DNA of 64,000 bases, taken from assembly GCF_011682175.1 (NCBI RefSeq), contig NZ_WHJG01000012.1, forward strand, positions 62,001-126,000. The letters are read 5' to 3'. The notes under the pieces are model-generated. The model ran no database searches. It had not been told where the DNA came from and worked only from the letters and a program-made list of their open reading frames with translations. This DNA comes from Massilia frigida (GTDB lineage Bacteria > Pseudomonadota > Gammaproteobacteria > Burkholderiales > Burkholderiaceae_D). Positions within the stretch are counted from its first letter, which is position 1. Each line of letters opens with the position of its first letter. Shown here piece by piece: positions 19,001 to 26,862 of the stretch. The position numbers and the translations under genes are program-made.

Positions 19001-20519
19001 CGGCGGCGACGGCGGGCGAGGCGGCCGGCACCACGACGGCGCGGCGGCATGGCATTTCGCTGCGGCCCAGGTGCAGGGTATGGGCCACGTCGGGCAGGGA
19101 CAGTTCGGGGTGGGCGTCGAGGTGGGCGGCCAGGCGCGCCGCGGCCGCGTCCAGCGCGCCGGGGGTACGGGCCGACAGGACCAGCAACTGCGCTGCGCGC
19201 GACGCGTCGTCGGGGGGCGGCTCGGGCGCTTCCTCGACAATCACGTGCGCATTGGTGCCGCCTATCCCGAAGGAACTGACCGCCGCGCGCCGCACGCCGC
19301 AATCGGGCTGCCAGTCGCGCAGCGCGGTGTTGACGAAAAATGGGCTGTTGTCCATGTCGAGCTTTGGGTTGGCGCGCGTGAAATGCAGGCTGGGCGGAAT
19401 CTGGCGGTGCTGCAGCGCCAGCACGCACTTGATCAGGCCGGCGACGCCGGCGGCCGAGTCCATGTGCCCGGTGTTGGACTTGACCGAGCCCAGCGCGCAA
19501 TAGCGGCGCCGCGAACTGCGCCGCCACGCCTGGCACAGCGCGGCGAACTCGATCGGGTCGCCCAGCGGGGTGGCGGTGCCGTGGGCTTCCATCATCGTGA
19601 TCGTTTCCGGCGCCACGCCGGACATGGCCAGCGCGGTGGCGATCGCGTTGGCCTGGCCGGCCACGCTGGGCGCCGTGTAGCCCACTTTGTCGGCGCCATC
19701 GTTGTTCAGGCCCCAGCCGCGGATCACAGCGCAGATGGGGTCGCCGTCGGCCAGCGCGTCGGCGAGGCGCTTGAGCACCACACAGCCGGCGCCGTTGGCG
19801 CCGACCGTCCCCATGGCGGCGGCATCGAAGGAGCGGCAGTGGCCGTCCGGCGAGGCGATGCCGCCTTCCTCGTAGAGGTAGCCGCGCACCATCGGCACGG
19901 CGAGCGTGACGCCGCCGGCCAGCGCGACATCGGACTGGTATTCGATCAGGCTCTGGCAAGCCAGGCCGACCGCCACGAGCGACGTCGAGCATGCGGTACC
20001 CACCGTTATCGCCGGGCCTTTCAGGTTGAGCTTGTACGCGACCCGGGTGGCCAGGTGGTCCTTGTCGTTGCCGATCAGGATCTGGAAGTCGGTGACCCGG
20101 CCGGCCAGCCCGGCATTGCCGTAGAGGTGGAAGGCATAGGTGCTCATGCTGGTGCCGGCGAACACGCCGACCGCGCCCGGATGGCGCTCCGCGACGCAGC
20201 CGGCGTCTTCCAGCGCGGCGGAGGCGCATTCAAGAAAGACGCGCTGCTGCGGATCGAGGATCTCGGCCTCGCGCGGATTGAAGCCGAAGAAGTCGGCATC
20301 GAACTGGTCGATGCCGTCGACGACGCCGTTGGCGCGCACATAGGCCGGATGGGCCAGCAATTCGGCCGGCACGCCGGCCTGCAGCAGTTCTTCGTCGCTG
20401 AAAAAGCTGATGCATTCGCGTCCCTGGCGCAGGTTGTCCCAGAACTCGGCCACGTCGGCGGCCTTGGGAAAACGGCCGGCCATGCCGATCACCGCCACGC
20501 ATTCGGATTGATCCGTCAT
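16092..20519 (-). CDS. Type I PKS module KS-AT-KR-ACP
   Basis: 1475 residues, start fixed by an ATGA overlap with the preceding NRPS gene. KS: VAVIGMAGRFP, active Cys in GTACSTSL (about 175), His in EAHGTAT and SNTGHM. AT: GHSVGEYTA (about 620) and HAFHS (about 717), the signature for malonyl-CoA. KR: LVTGGLGKIG (about 1105), with MSSISA and PYAAANA carrying the catalytic Ser and Tyr. ACP: NFFELGGHSLLAIQ (about 1400). There is no DH, ER or methyltransferase domain, so it should add one malonate unit and reduce the ketone to a beta-hydroxy group on the aminoacyl chain from the upstream module. Confidence 0.93.
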   Translation of the reverse strand: MTDQSECVAVIGMAGRFPKAADVAEFWDNLRQGRECISFFSDEELLQAGVPAELLAHPAYVRANGVVDGIDQFDADFFGFNPREAEILDPQQRVFLECASAALEDAGCVAERHPGAVGVFAGTSMSTYAFHLYGNAGLAGRVTDFQILIGNDKDHLATRVAYKLNLKGPAITVGTACSTSLVAVGLACQSLIEYQSDVALAGGVTLAVPMVRGYLYEEGGIASPDGHCRSFDAAAMGTVGANGAGCVVLKRLADALADGDPICAVIRGWGLNNDGADKVGYTAPSVAGQANAIATALAMSGVAPETITMMEAHGTATPLGDPIEFAALCQAWRRSSRRRYCALGSVKSNTGHMDSAAGVAGLIKCVLALQHRQIPPSLHFTRANPKLDMDNSPFFVNTALRDWQPDCGVRRAAVSSFGIGGTNAHVIVEEAPEPPPDDASRAAQLLVLSARTPGALDAAAARLAAHLDAHPELSLPDVAHTLHLGRSEMPCRRAVVVPAASPAVAAGLRRRAGAPRRAAPDPHDGKCEGVAFLFPGQGAQHPGMGAGLYRAEPVYRDIVDNCTDILRGPLGIDLRALMHDDGHGDALRRTEVTQAAMFVASYALARLWMHWGIKPAALAGHSVGEYTAACLAGVLSLEDALLLLVRRGQILAAMAPGAMLAVALPEAALRGRFAGAADIAAVNGPSLCVLSGTEAAIADIGRQLEGEGVTVHALRTSHAFHSHLVDGAVQPMIDAMGRVRLHAPKIAYLSNLTGNWIGPHEAQSPEYWGRHLRGTVRFGDCLGHLLRDTGCALLEVGPGQALAGFARQHEASAPGRVIVSSCRHSHDAADDDAVALNALGRLWTAGAAVDWRAFYGAERRRRVHLPTYPFERQRYWIEPPGAAPAPAALPADPATPQALEDWLYQPRWVRTAPAAPLPAEYAGAWAIVGGSGEQVAALADTLADLGQTVECVGSAAALGTPDPALSTVISLDGIDPDMPPPDLYYRALALLHGLSRRSAPTTVLFVTRRVFAATPQERAIDPELAGIVGLAVTAPQEYPQLSCRVIDLDAAALSLLGGAHAPALLAEALPQAAPWIAYRGAQRWVMTFEPAPLAPAQPELAPALEGNYLVTGGLGKIGLLIAEFLARRGAATVVLSGRSGMPPREQWDDSADPRIGRLRMIETMGTRVVICSGDGGVAADVARMVAEARAEAGKLHGVFHAAGLTGAPYFPGFAHIGRDVSEAHFAAKPRAARLLADALRDDPPEFICLMSSISAVLGGIGFGPYAAANAMLDAAAAQGGGATRWISINWDGWTFDTHGADRGEPLIRPDDGIDVLERVLATPDINRLIVSVSALGPRLQRWLQPQSAVAPSRPAAAESHERPRMSTGFAAPSPGLQTLIADLWRDLMGIDPVGADDNFFELGGHSLLAIQVVSRLREALQRDLPVRILFDHPTVAELSAALDVQPDPELARLLDRIEAMPDAEVVALLGERGPA

Positions 20520-23500
20520 GTGCTTCTCCTGTGCCGGCGCTCGGCCCGCGCGCTGCGCTGCTGCGCGATGCGCTGGTCGAGCAAGTCGATGGAATCGGGC
20601 ATGTCCGCCCCGCCGTGCTCCCCGGTTTGCTCCACGTGCCGCGCCAGCGCCGCCACGGTGGGAAAGCGGAACAGGTCGACCATCGACAGGGAGTGCCCCA
20701 GCAAGCCGGCCAAGCGGCTGTGAATCTGCTGCAGCAGCAGCGAATGGCCGCCCAGGTCGAAGAAATTGTCGTCCAGGCCGACCCGTTCGTGGGCCAGCAC
20801 TTCGCGCCAGACGGCGGCGATGAGGCGCTCGATCTCCGATTGCGGCTCGGCGAACGGGGCATGCGCGAGCCATTCGCCGCCTTCGTCGGGCGGCAGGGCC
20901 TTGCGGTCGATCTTGCCGCTGGGCGTCAAGGGGAAAGCGTCGAGCGGGATCAGCGTGGCGGGCACCATGTATTCTGGCAACTCCTGCTGGAGGAAACGGC
21001 GCAGCGCCTGGATGTCGTGCGCCCGGTCGAGCACGGCGTAGCCCAGCAGGCGCCGGTCCGCGCCGCCGCTGTCGCCGCTGGCGATGACGCAGGCATCGCG
21101 CACCAGCGGATGGCGCCGCATTACCGCCTCGATGTCGCCCAGCTCGATGCGAAAGCCGCGCAGTTTCACCTGGTGGTCGCGGCGGCCGATAAACTCGAGC
21201 GCGCCGTCGGCGCGGTAGCGCACCTGGTCGCCGGTCCGGTACAGGCGCTGGCCGGAATTGGGCGACGCGAACGGATTGGGGATGAAGCGCTGCGCGGTCA
21301 GCTCCGGGTCGCCCAGGTAGCCGCGGGCGACGCCGTCGCCGCCGATGTACAGCTCGCCGACGACGCCTGCCGGCGCCAGCTGCATTTCCTGGTCGAGTAC
21401 GTACAGCTCGGTGTTGGCGATGGCGCGCCCGATCGGCACGCGCGGTTCCAGGGCCGCGCCGCGCTCCATCCGGTGGCAGGCGGCGAAGGTGGTGGTTTCG
21501 GTGGGGCCGTACCCGTTGATGAGCACGCAGCCGGGCAACTCGTCGAGCACGCGCCGGCACAGCGCAGGCGAGAGCACGTCGCCGCCGGCGAGCAGTTGCC
21601 GGACCCGCCACAGCGAACCGAGCTGGGCCTCGACCATTTGGTGGAACAGGCTTGCCGTCAGCCACAGGATGGTGACGCCGGCGCGCTCGATGCAGGCGCC
21701 CAGCTCTTCGAGCGACGGCAGCCCCGGCGGCGCGATTTCCAGCCGCGCGCCGTTCAGCAGCGCGCCCCAGATCTCGAAGGTCGACGCGTCGAACTGCAGC
21801 GGCGCGAACTGCAGCATCACGTCCCCTTGCGTAATGGTGCAATAGTTGCTGTTGCGGACCAGCCGCACCACATTGCGGTGGCTTACGCACACGCCCTTGG
21901 GCTGGCCCGTCGAACCGGACGTAAACAGCACGTAGGCCAGCGCGTCGGCATCGGCGCCGCTGTCCGGCGCGCTGTCGTCGGCCGGCAGGTCGATGGCGTC
22001 GAGCAGGGCCGGCCGGTGGCGGCCGACGGCGGCCGCCGCGCCGCTGCGCGAGACGATCAGGCGCGGCGACGCCTGCCCGATCATCGCGTCCAGCCGCGCC
22101 GGCGGGTAGGCCGGGTCGAGCGGGAGGTTGGCGGCTCCGGCCTCGACGATCGCCACCAGCGTCGCCACCATGTCGATCCCGCGTGGCAGGCAGATGCCGA
22201 CGACATCGCCGCGCTGCACGCCTTGCTGGCGCAGCCAGCGCGCCAGCCGGGCCGTGCGCCTGGCCAGTTCGCCGTAGGTGAGGGTGCCGTCCTCGCCATT
22301 GAGCGCGACCGCGTCGGGCGCGGCCAGCGCCTGCTGGCGGAACAGCTGGCCGAGCGTGGCATCGCGCGGATAGACCGTGCCGGTGCTGTTGCAGTCGGTC
22401 AGCAGCAGTGCGCGCTCGCGCGGCGACAGCAGCGGCAGCCGGGTGATCGGCACATCGGGGCTGGAGGCAATGCTTTGCAACAGCGTTTGCCAGTGGCCTA
22501 TCAACCTGGCGATCGTGTCGTCCGCGAACAGGTCGGTGCTGTACTCGACAATAGCGGAGATGCCATTCTCGTCCTCGCCCAGGTACAGGGTCAGGTCGAA
22601 CTTGGCGTTCCCGTACGACACCCCGGAGCACGCCGCCGGGCCGGGCTGGTACGACGGCGCTTGCGCCGGGCCGCCGCGCTGCGCCGCGCCGTTCTGCAAC
22701 ACGAACATCACTTGGAACAGGGGATTGCGGCTCGGATCGCGCTGGGGATGCAAATTTTCCACCAGCTTTTCGAACGGCAAGTCCTGGTTGGCGTAGGCGC
22801 CCAGCGCCGTTTCGCGCACTTGGCGCAAGTGCTCGCGGAAGCTCGGCCGCCCCGCCAGGCGGGCGCGCATCACCAGCGTGTTGACGAAAAAGCCGATCAG
22901 CGGCTCCACCTCGGGCCGGTTGCGGTTGGCGATCGGCGTGCCGACCACGATATCGTCCTGGCCGCAATAGCGCATCATCAGCACCTGGAACGCGGCCAGC
23001 AGGGCCATGAACAGGGTTGCCCCTTCGCGCTGGGCGATGCGGCGCAGGCCGTCGACGACGGGCAGGGCGGTCGTTGCGCACTGGAAGGCGCCGCGGTAGC
23101 TGGGCGTGGGCGGGCGCGCGAAGTCGGTGGGCAGCTGCAAGTCCTGGTAGCCGTCGAGCTGCTCGCGCCAGTAGCCGAGCTGGGCGCCGAGTGCCTCCAG
23201 GGTCTGGCTCTGGCGCTGCCACGCGGCGAAGTCGGCGTACTGGATCGGCAGCTCGGGAAGCGGCGACGCTTGGCCCTGCACGAAGGCCTCGTACAGCGCG
23301 GCGATCTCGCCCGTGATGATGTCCATCGACCAGCCGTCCGTGACGATGTGGTGCATCGTGAGCACGAACAGCGACGCGTCGTCGGCCAGGCGGATCAGCG
23401 TAGGGCGCAGCAGCGGACCGCGGGTCAGGTCGAACGGGCGCTGCGCGTCCTCCATGGCGGTGCGGCGCGCCGCTTCCTCGCGCGCGCCGGACGGGGTGTC

Positions 23501-23770
23501 GCGCAGGTCGACGCTGGCGACCGGCACGGTCAGCGCTCCCAGCACTTGCTGGACCGGTTCGCCGTCGACGGCGTGAAAGACCGTGCGCAGGATTTCATGG
23601 CGCCGCACCAGCTCGCTGATAACCCTGCACCACACCGCTTCGTCGATCGCGCATGGCAAGGGCATATCGATCTGCAGGTTGTAGAAGGGGCTGGCGGGCG
23701 CGAGCAGGTGCAGGAACCACAGGCGCGTCTGCGAGTACGACAGGGGGAAGATGTTGGCGGCGGTTTCCAT
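20516..23770 (-). CDS. NRPS module C-A-T, valine-like adenylation code
   Basis: 1084 residues beginning METAANIFPLSYSQTRLWF. C domain: MHHIVTDGWSM (about 138). A domain: A3 LFTSGSTGQPKG (about 613), QFDASTFEIW, VTILWLTASLF, LLAGGDV and LINGYGPTETTTF. By eye the specificity residues are D-A-F-W-L-G-G-T-F plus the A10 Lys, one conservative change from the classic valine code. T domain: NFFDLGGHSLLLQQ (about 1005). The presence of a C domain in the apparent first module suggests the chain is started by an acyl group, or by something made elsewhere. It begins two bases after the thioesterase stop. Confidence 0.92.
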   Translation of the reverse strand: METAANIFPLSYSQTRLWFLHLLAPASPFYNLQIDMPLPCAIDEAVWCRVISELVRRHEILRTVFHAVDGEPVQQVLGALTVPVASVDLRDTPSGAREEAARRTAMEDAQRPFDLTRGPLLRPTLIRLADDASLFVLTMHHIVTDGWSMDIITGEIAALYEAFVQGQASPLPELPIQYADFAAWQRQSQTLEALGAQLGYWREQLDGYQDLQLPTDFARPPTPSYRGAFQCATTALPVVDGLRRIAQREGATLFMALLAAFQVLMMRYCGQDDIVVGTPIANRNRPEVEPLIGFFVNTLVMRARLAGRPSFREHLRQVRETALGAYANQDLPFEKLVENLHPQRDPSRNPLFQVMFVLQNGAAQRGGPAQAPSYQPGPAACSGVSYGNAKFDLTLYLGEDENGISAIVEYSTDLFADDTIARLIGHWQTLLQSIASSPDVPITRLPLLSPRERALLLTDCNSTGTVYPRDATLGQLFRQQALAAPDAVALNGEDGTLTYGELARRTARLARWLRQQGVQRGDVVGICLPRGIDMVATLVAIVEAGAANLPLDPAYPPARLDAMIGQASPRLIVSRSGAAAAVGRHRPALLDAIDLPADDSAPDSGADADALAYVLFTSGSTGQPKGVCVSHRNVVRLVRNSNYCTITQGDVMLQFAPLQFDASTFEIWGALLNGARLEIAPPGLPSLEELGACIERAGVTILWLTASLFHQMVEAQLGSLWRVRQLLAGGDVLSPALCRRVLDELPGCVLINGYGPTETTTFAACHRMERGAALEPRVPIGRAIANTELYVLDQEMQLAPAGVVGELYIGGDGVARGYLGDPELTAQRFIPNPFASPNSGQRLYRTGDQVRYRADGALEFIGRRDHQVKLRGFRIELGDIEAVMRRHPLVRDACVIASGDSGGADRRLLGYAVLDRAHDIQALRRFLQQELPEYMVPATLIPLDAFPLTPSGKIDRKALPPDEGGEWLAHAPFAEPQSEIERLIAAVWREVLAHERVGLDDNFFDLGGHSLLLQQIHSRLAGLLGHSLSMVDLFRFPTVAALARHVEQTGEHGGADMPDSIDLLDQRIAQQRSARAERRHRRST

Positions 23771-23772
23771 GC

Positions 23773-24492
23773 TCAAGCCATCGCGTCGTCGGGATGCAGG
23801 GTGGACAGGCCGAGATCGGTGCAGATCGCGTGCTGCACCAGGACTGGTGTCTTGTAGAGGTAAAAATGACCGCCGGGAAAGAGTCGGAGCCGGAACTCGT
23901 CCGCCGTGTGCTGGCGCCAGGCGCGCAGTTCGGGCCGGCTGATGCGCTGGTCGGTGATGCCGCCGAGGCAGGTGATGGGGCAGGACAGCGGCGGCGCGTG
24001 CCGGTAGCGGTAGTGCTCGGCGATCTCGAGGTCGGAACGCATGACCGGCAGCAGCGTGTCCATCAGATCGGGCTGCGCCAGCACCTCGGGCGGCGTGCCG
24101 TCCAGCCGCAGCAGCTCCGCCTTGAGCAGATGCCCTGGCAGCGCATGTAGGGGCGGGCTGCGGCCGTTCAGGTGGGGCGCGCGAAAGGCCGAGACGAACA
24201 GGTGCTCCGGCTGGCGCAGTCCGGCGCGGCGCATCATGCGCGCCAGTTCGAAGGCCACCAGCGCGCCCATGCTGTGCCCCAGCATGGCGTAGGGCTGGTC
24301 CAGCAGGGGTTCCATGCCGTGCGACAAGTCCCGCAGCAGCGCCTCCATACGGCGCGGCATCGGATCCTTGTAGCGCGCTTCGCGGCCGGGCAGCGCGACC
24401 GGCATGATTTGCAGACTGTCCGGCCCGGCCGCCAGCCAGGAACGGAATTGCGAAGGGCCCGCCCCCGCATGGGGAAAGCAAAGAAGCCGCAT
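23773..24492 (-). CDS. Type II thioesterase (GrsT-like)
   Basis: 239 residues, alpha/beta hydrolase. It opens MRLLCFPHAGAGPSQFRSW, a typical type II thioesterase N terminus; nucleophile Ser in MLGHSMGALVAFE (about 84); catalytic His in FPGGHFYLY near residue 210. These stand-alone enzymes remove stalled or wrongly primed acyl groups from carrier domains. It is transcribed just ahead of the NRPS module and after the S8 protease (30-base gap). It is the only thioesterase in the cluster, so it might also serve in release, though that is not the usual role. Confidence 0.93.
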   Translation of the reverse strand: MRLLCFPHAGAGPSQFRSWLAAGPDSLQIMPVALPGREARYKDPMPRRMEALLRDLSHGMEPLLDQPYAMLGHSMGALVAFELARMMRRAGLRQPEHLFVSAFRAPHLNGRSPPLHALPGHLLKAELLRLDGTPPEVLAQPDLMDTLLPVMRSDLEIAEHYRYRHAPPLSCPITCLGGITDQRISRPELRAWRQHTADEFRLRLFPGGHFYLYKTPVLVQHAICTDLGLSTLHPDDAMA

Positions 24493-24522
24493 GGTGGGTT
24501 GCCCCCTTGTTGCACCAGTTCG

Positions 24523-26040
24523 TTAGCCCAGTTGGGCGATCATGGCGAGGATTTCTTGCTGCTTGCCTTCCAGGTCGGCGATCAGCGCCGCGACGCGCTG
24601 CTGCTGCGCGCGGCAGGGGGCGGCGGGCGGGTCGGCCTGGGGGGGCGCGGGCCGGCCCGCCTGCGGCACGCCGGCGCCCTGGATCGGGTCCGGCAGCGCC
24701 AGGTCGATCGCGCTCGCCGCCAGCAGTTGCCTGAGCTGTTCACACTGGCGCGCGTCGCCGGTGCGGATTTCAGGGTGCGCGGACAGGGCCGCGGCCGCCA
24801 GTCCCGAGACGAAGGCGCAGGCCATCGATGTGCCATCCCAGGCCGCGTATCCGCCGGGCACGCTCGATATGATCGCCACACCCGGCGCGATGAAGGCCGT
24901 CTGCGGCCCGCTGTTGGAGAAATTGGGCACGAACAGGCTGGTCGCGTCATTGCGCAGTTCGGCGATGCGCAGCGCATGGGCGCTGCCGGCGGGGAAGGCG
25001 TGCATCGAGCCGAATGCCGTCACCGCCAGCACGCCGTCGCTGGCCGCCGGGTGGCAGAGCTGGTGGCCGCCGTCATTGCCGGCGGCGGCCACCAAGGTGA
25101 TGCCCGCCTGGGCCGCCTCGGCCAGCTTGAGCGCGAGCAGGGCGCTGGGGCTGTCGATGGCCAGGCTCATATTGACGATATCCATGCCGTTGTCGATGCA
25201 CCATTGCAGGCCTTCGAGCAGGTCGCTCAGCCGGCCGCCGGGAAACGCCTTGACGGCATACAGGGCGACGTCGGGAGCGACACCGCATACGCCATTGACC
25301 GCATTGCGGCCGCCGATCACGCCCGCGCAGTGGGTGCCGTGGCCCTTGTCATCGCTGCGGAAGTCGTCCGCGCCGGCCCCGTCCAGCGCGTTCATGCCGC
25401 CCGCGACCACCAAGTCCGGGTGGTCGGCAATGCCGCTGTCGAGCACCGCGACCTTGACGCCGGCGCCTCCGGACACCTCGCTGGTCATGCCCAGCCACTG
25501 GCGTTCCCACGCAGCGGCGCCGCGCGCAATCAGCGGGGTCAGGGTGACCTCGGTCGTCCGGTCCGCCGCCGGCGCCGGGATCACCCGCGCCCAGTAGTTG
25601 GCGGCGGGCGACACGATCACGTGTTCGATCACCTGATCGAGCACGCGCACGCCGGCCGTGCCGTCCTGCCCGGTGCGGCCCCGGTAAGTGGCGCGCTCGC
25701 CTTTCACGAACAGCGTCGCGCCCGCGACCGGCGCGCCCGTTTGCGCGTCGCGCACGGCAAAGAGGTATTCCTGGCCACGGTCCGGCCCTACCTCGAAACC
25801 GAGCGCCGGCATCGGCGCCAGCAGCGTGAGCGGCTGGTCTTCCTCGATCAGCATCTCGCCATGGTCGCGTGCGAGGTTATCCGCTTCGGCGGCTGTCATT
25901 TCCACCACCTGCGTGCCGCTCGTGCCGGCGCGTCCCAATTGCTGTTCCGGCAGCCCTGCGACCACGTCCTGCAAGCTCAGGCCCGAGCCCATCCGGACGT
26001 GCCGGGGCACCGCGATGATGTACCGCTTCGTGATCGACAT
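24523..26040 (-). CDS. Subtilisin-like S8 serine protease without signal peptide
   Basis: 505 residues with the full S8 triad: Asp in VAVLDSGIADHPD (about 198), His in GHGTHCAGVIGG (about 232) and Ser in DGTSMACAFVSG (about 400). The first 75 residues resemble an I9-type propeptide (VVEMTAAEADNLARDHG). A beta-sandwich-like segment follows (TGAPVAGATLFVKG), then the catalytic domain and a Gln/Ala/Pro-rich C-terminal tail ending in a predicted coiled coil. There is no signal peptide, so it acts in the cytosol or uses another export route. It lies between the repeat protein (48-base gap, good AGGGAGA site) and the thioesterase. Confidence 0.9.
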   Translation of the reverse strand: MSITKRYIIAVPRHVRMGSGLSLQDVVAGLPEQQLGRAGTSGTQVVEMTAAEADNLARDHGEMLIEEDQPLTLLAPMPALGFEVGPDRGQEYLFAVRDAQTGAPVAGATLFVKGERATYRGRTGQDGTAGVRVLDQVIEHVIVSPAANYWARVIPAPAADRTTEVTLTPLIARGAAAWERQWLGMTSEVSGGAGVKVAVLDSGIADHPDLVVAGGMNALDGAGADDFRSDDKGHGTHCAGVIGGRNAVNGVCGVAPDVALYAVKAFPGGRLSDLLEGLQWCIDNGMDIVNMSLAIDSPSALLALKLAEAAQAGITLVAAAGNDGGHQLCHPAASDGVLAVTAFGSMHAFPAGSAHALRIAELRNDATSLFVPNFSNSGPQTAFIAPGVAIISSVPGGYAAWDGTSMACAFVSGLAAAALSAHPEIRTGDARQCEQLRQLLAASAIDLALPDPIQGAGVPQAGRPAPPQADPPAAPCRAQQQRVAALIADLEGKQQEILAMIAQLG

Positions 26041-26088
26041 GACTTCTCCCTGACCGGGTCGTGCAGCATCTGCCGACCGGCATAACGT

Positions 26089-26862
26089 TCAGCGTACACC
26101 GAGTGCCTGCGCCTGTTGGTGCTGAGCGGTATGCAGTTGCTGCAGGTAAGCCAGCATTTCCGGCGGCATGGCCGCCCACTGTTGCTGCGCAAGCTCGGCC
26201 TCGTGTCGCGCCGCGCCCTCCCGGTAGGCAGCTTCTTCCAGCATGGCGAGCTCGACTTCCTGCAGCGCGGCCGCATAGGTCGGCAGGTTCATGCCGGCGG
26301 CCGCCGCTTCCTGCTCGGCCAGCGCCTGATACTGCTGTTTTTGGTACTGCGCCAGCCCGGCCAGCTGCTGCTGTTCGTGCTGCTGAGCGAGCTGGGCCAT
26401 TTGCTCTTGCTCCTGGTGCCGGGCCAGCTCGGTCAGGTGGTATTCATGCGTCTGCAGCGCGGCCTGGTAGGTGGGCAGGTCCATGCCGGCAGCAGCGGCT
26501 TCGTCCGTCGCAGCCCGGTGCTGTTCGTGCGTCTGCAGCGCGGCCAGGTAAGTGGGCAGGTCCATGCCGGCAGCAGCGGCTTCGTCCGTCGCAGCTTGGT
26601 GCTGTTCGTGGTCCTGCAGCGCGGCCAGGTAAGTGGGCAGGTCCATGCCCGCGGCAGCGGCTTCGTCCGTCGCAGCCTGGTGCTGTTCGTGGTTCTGCAG
26701 CACGGCCAGGTAAGTGGGCAGGTCCATGCCCGCGGCAGCGGCTTCGTCCGTCGCAAGCAGATGCATGTGTCGCGCTTCGGCGGTCTCCGCTTCGAATTGC
26801 GCATGTTCCAGCGCGGCCAACTGCTCAAGCAGCATCGCCTTCCGCAAACTGTATTCGTTCAT
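26089..26862 (-). CDS. Tandem-repeat protein, short form from strong internal start
   Basis: 257 residues from MNEYSLRKAMLLEQLAALE; the ATG at 26862 has a near-ideal AGGAGGT six bases upstream. After a 36-residue leader come four almost identical 27-residue units (ATDEAAAAGMDLPTYLAALQ plus about seven His/Gln/Glu residues). A Gln-rich helical stretch follows, then a fifth diverged unit (EQEAAAAGMNLPTYAAALQ) and a Gln/Ala tail. It has no signal peptide and no Cys in this form. It precedes the S8 protease gene directly, so it could be that protease's substrate (a multi-copy precursor) or a structural or inhibitor partner. Both ideas are inference. Confidence 0.75.
   Translation of the reverse strand: MNEYSLRKAMLLEQLAALEHAQFEAETAEARHMHLLATDEAAAAGMDLPTYLAVLQNHEQHQAATDEAAAAGMDLPTYLAALQDHEQHQAATDEAAAAGMDLPTYLAALQTHEQHRAATDEAAAAGMDLPTYQAALQTHEYHLTELARHQEQEQMAQLAQQHEQQQLAGLAQYQKQQYQALAEQEAAAAGMNLPTYAAALQEVELAMLEEAAYREGAARHEAELAQQQWAAMPPEMLAYLQQLHTAQHQQAQALGVR

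Noticed and set aside
20520-23222. Upstream extension of the PKS frame
   Set aside because: The part before the ATG at 20519 is Arg/Pro/Ala-rich and overlaps the NRPS gene in another frame; the KS domain starts right after the ATGA-coupled ATG.
20531-23857. A 1108-codon + strand frame
   Set aside because: Antisense shadow of the C-A-T NRPS module; no recognisable motif.
23771-24481. Upstream extension of the first NRPS frame
   Set aside because: It is a shadow of the thioesterase gene; the canonical C-domain N terminus begins at the ATG at 23770.
26431-26754. 81-bp repeats as a possible CRISPR array
   Set aside because: Contiguous, without spacers, in frame and coding; unit length is far above CRISPR repeats.
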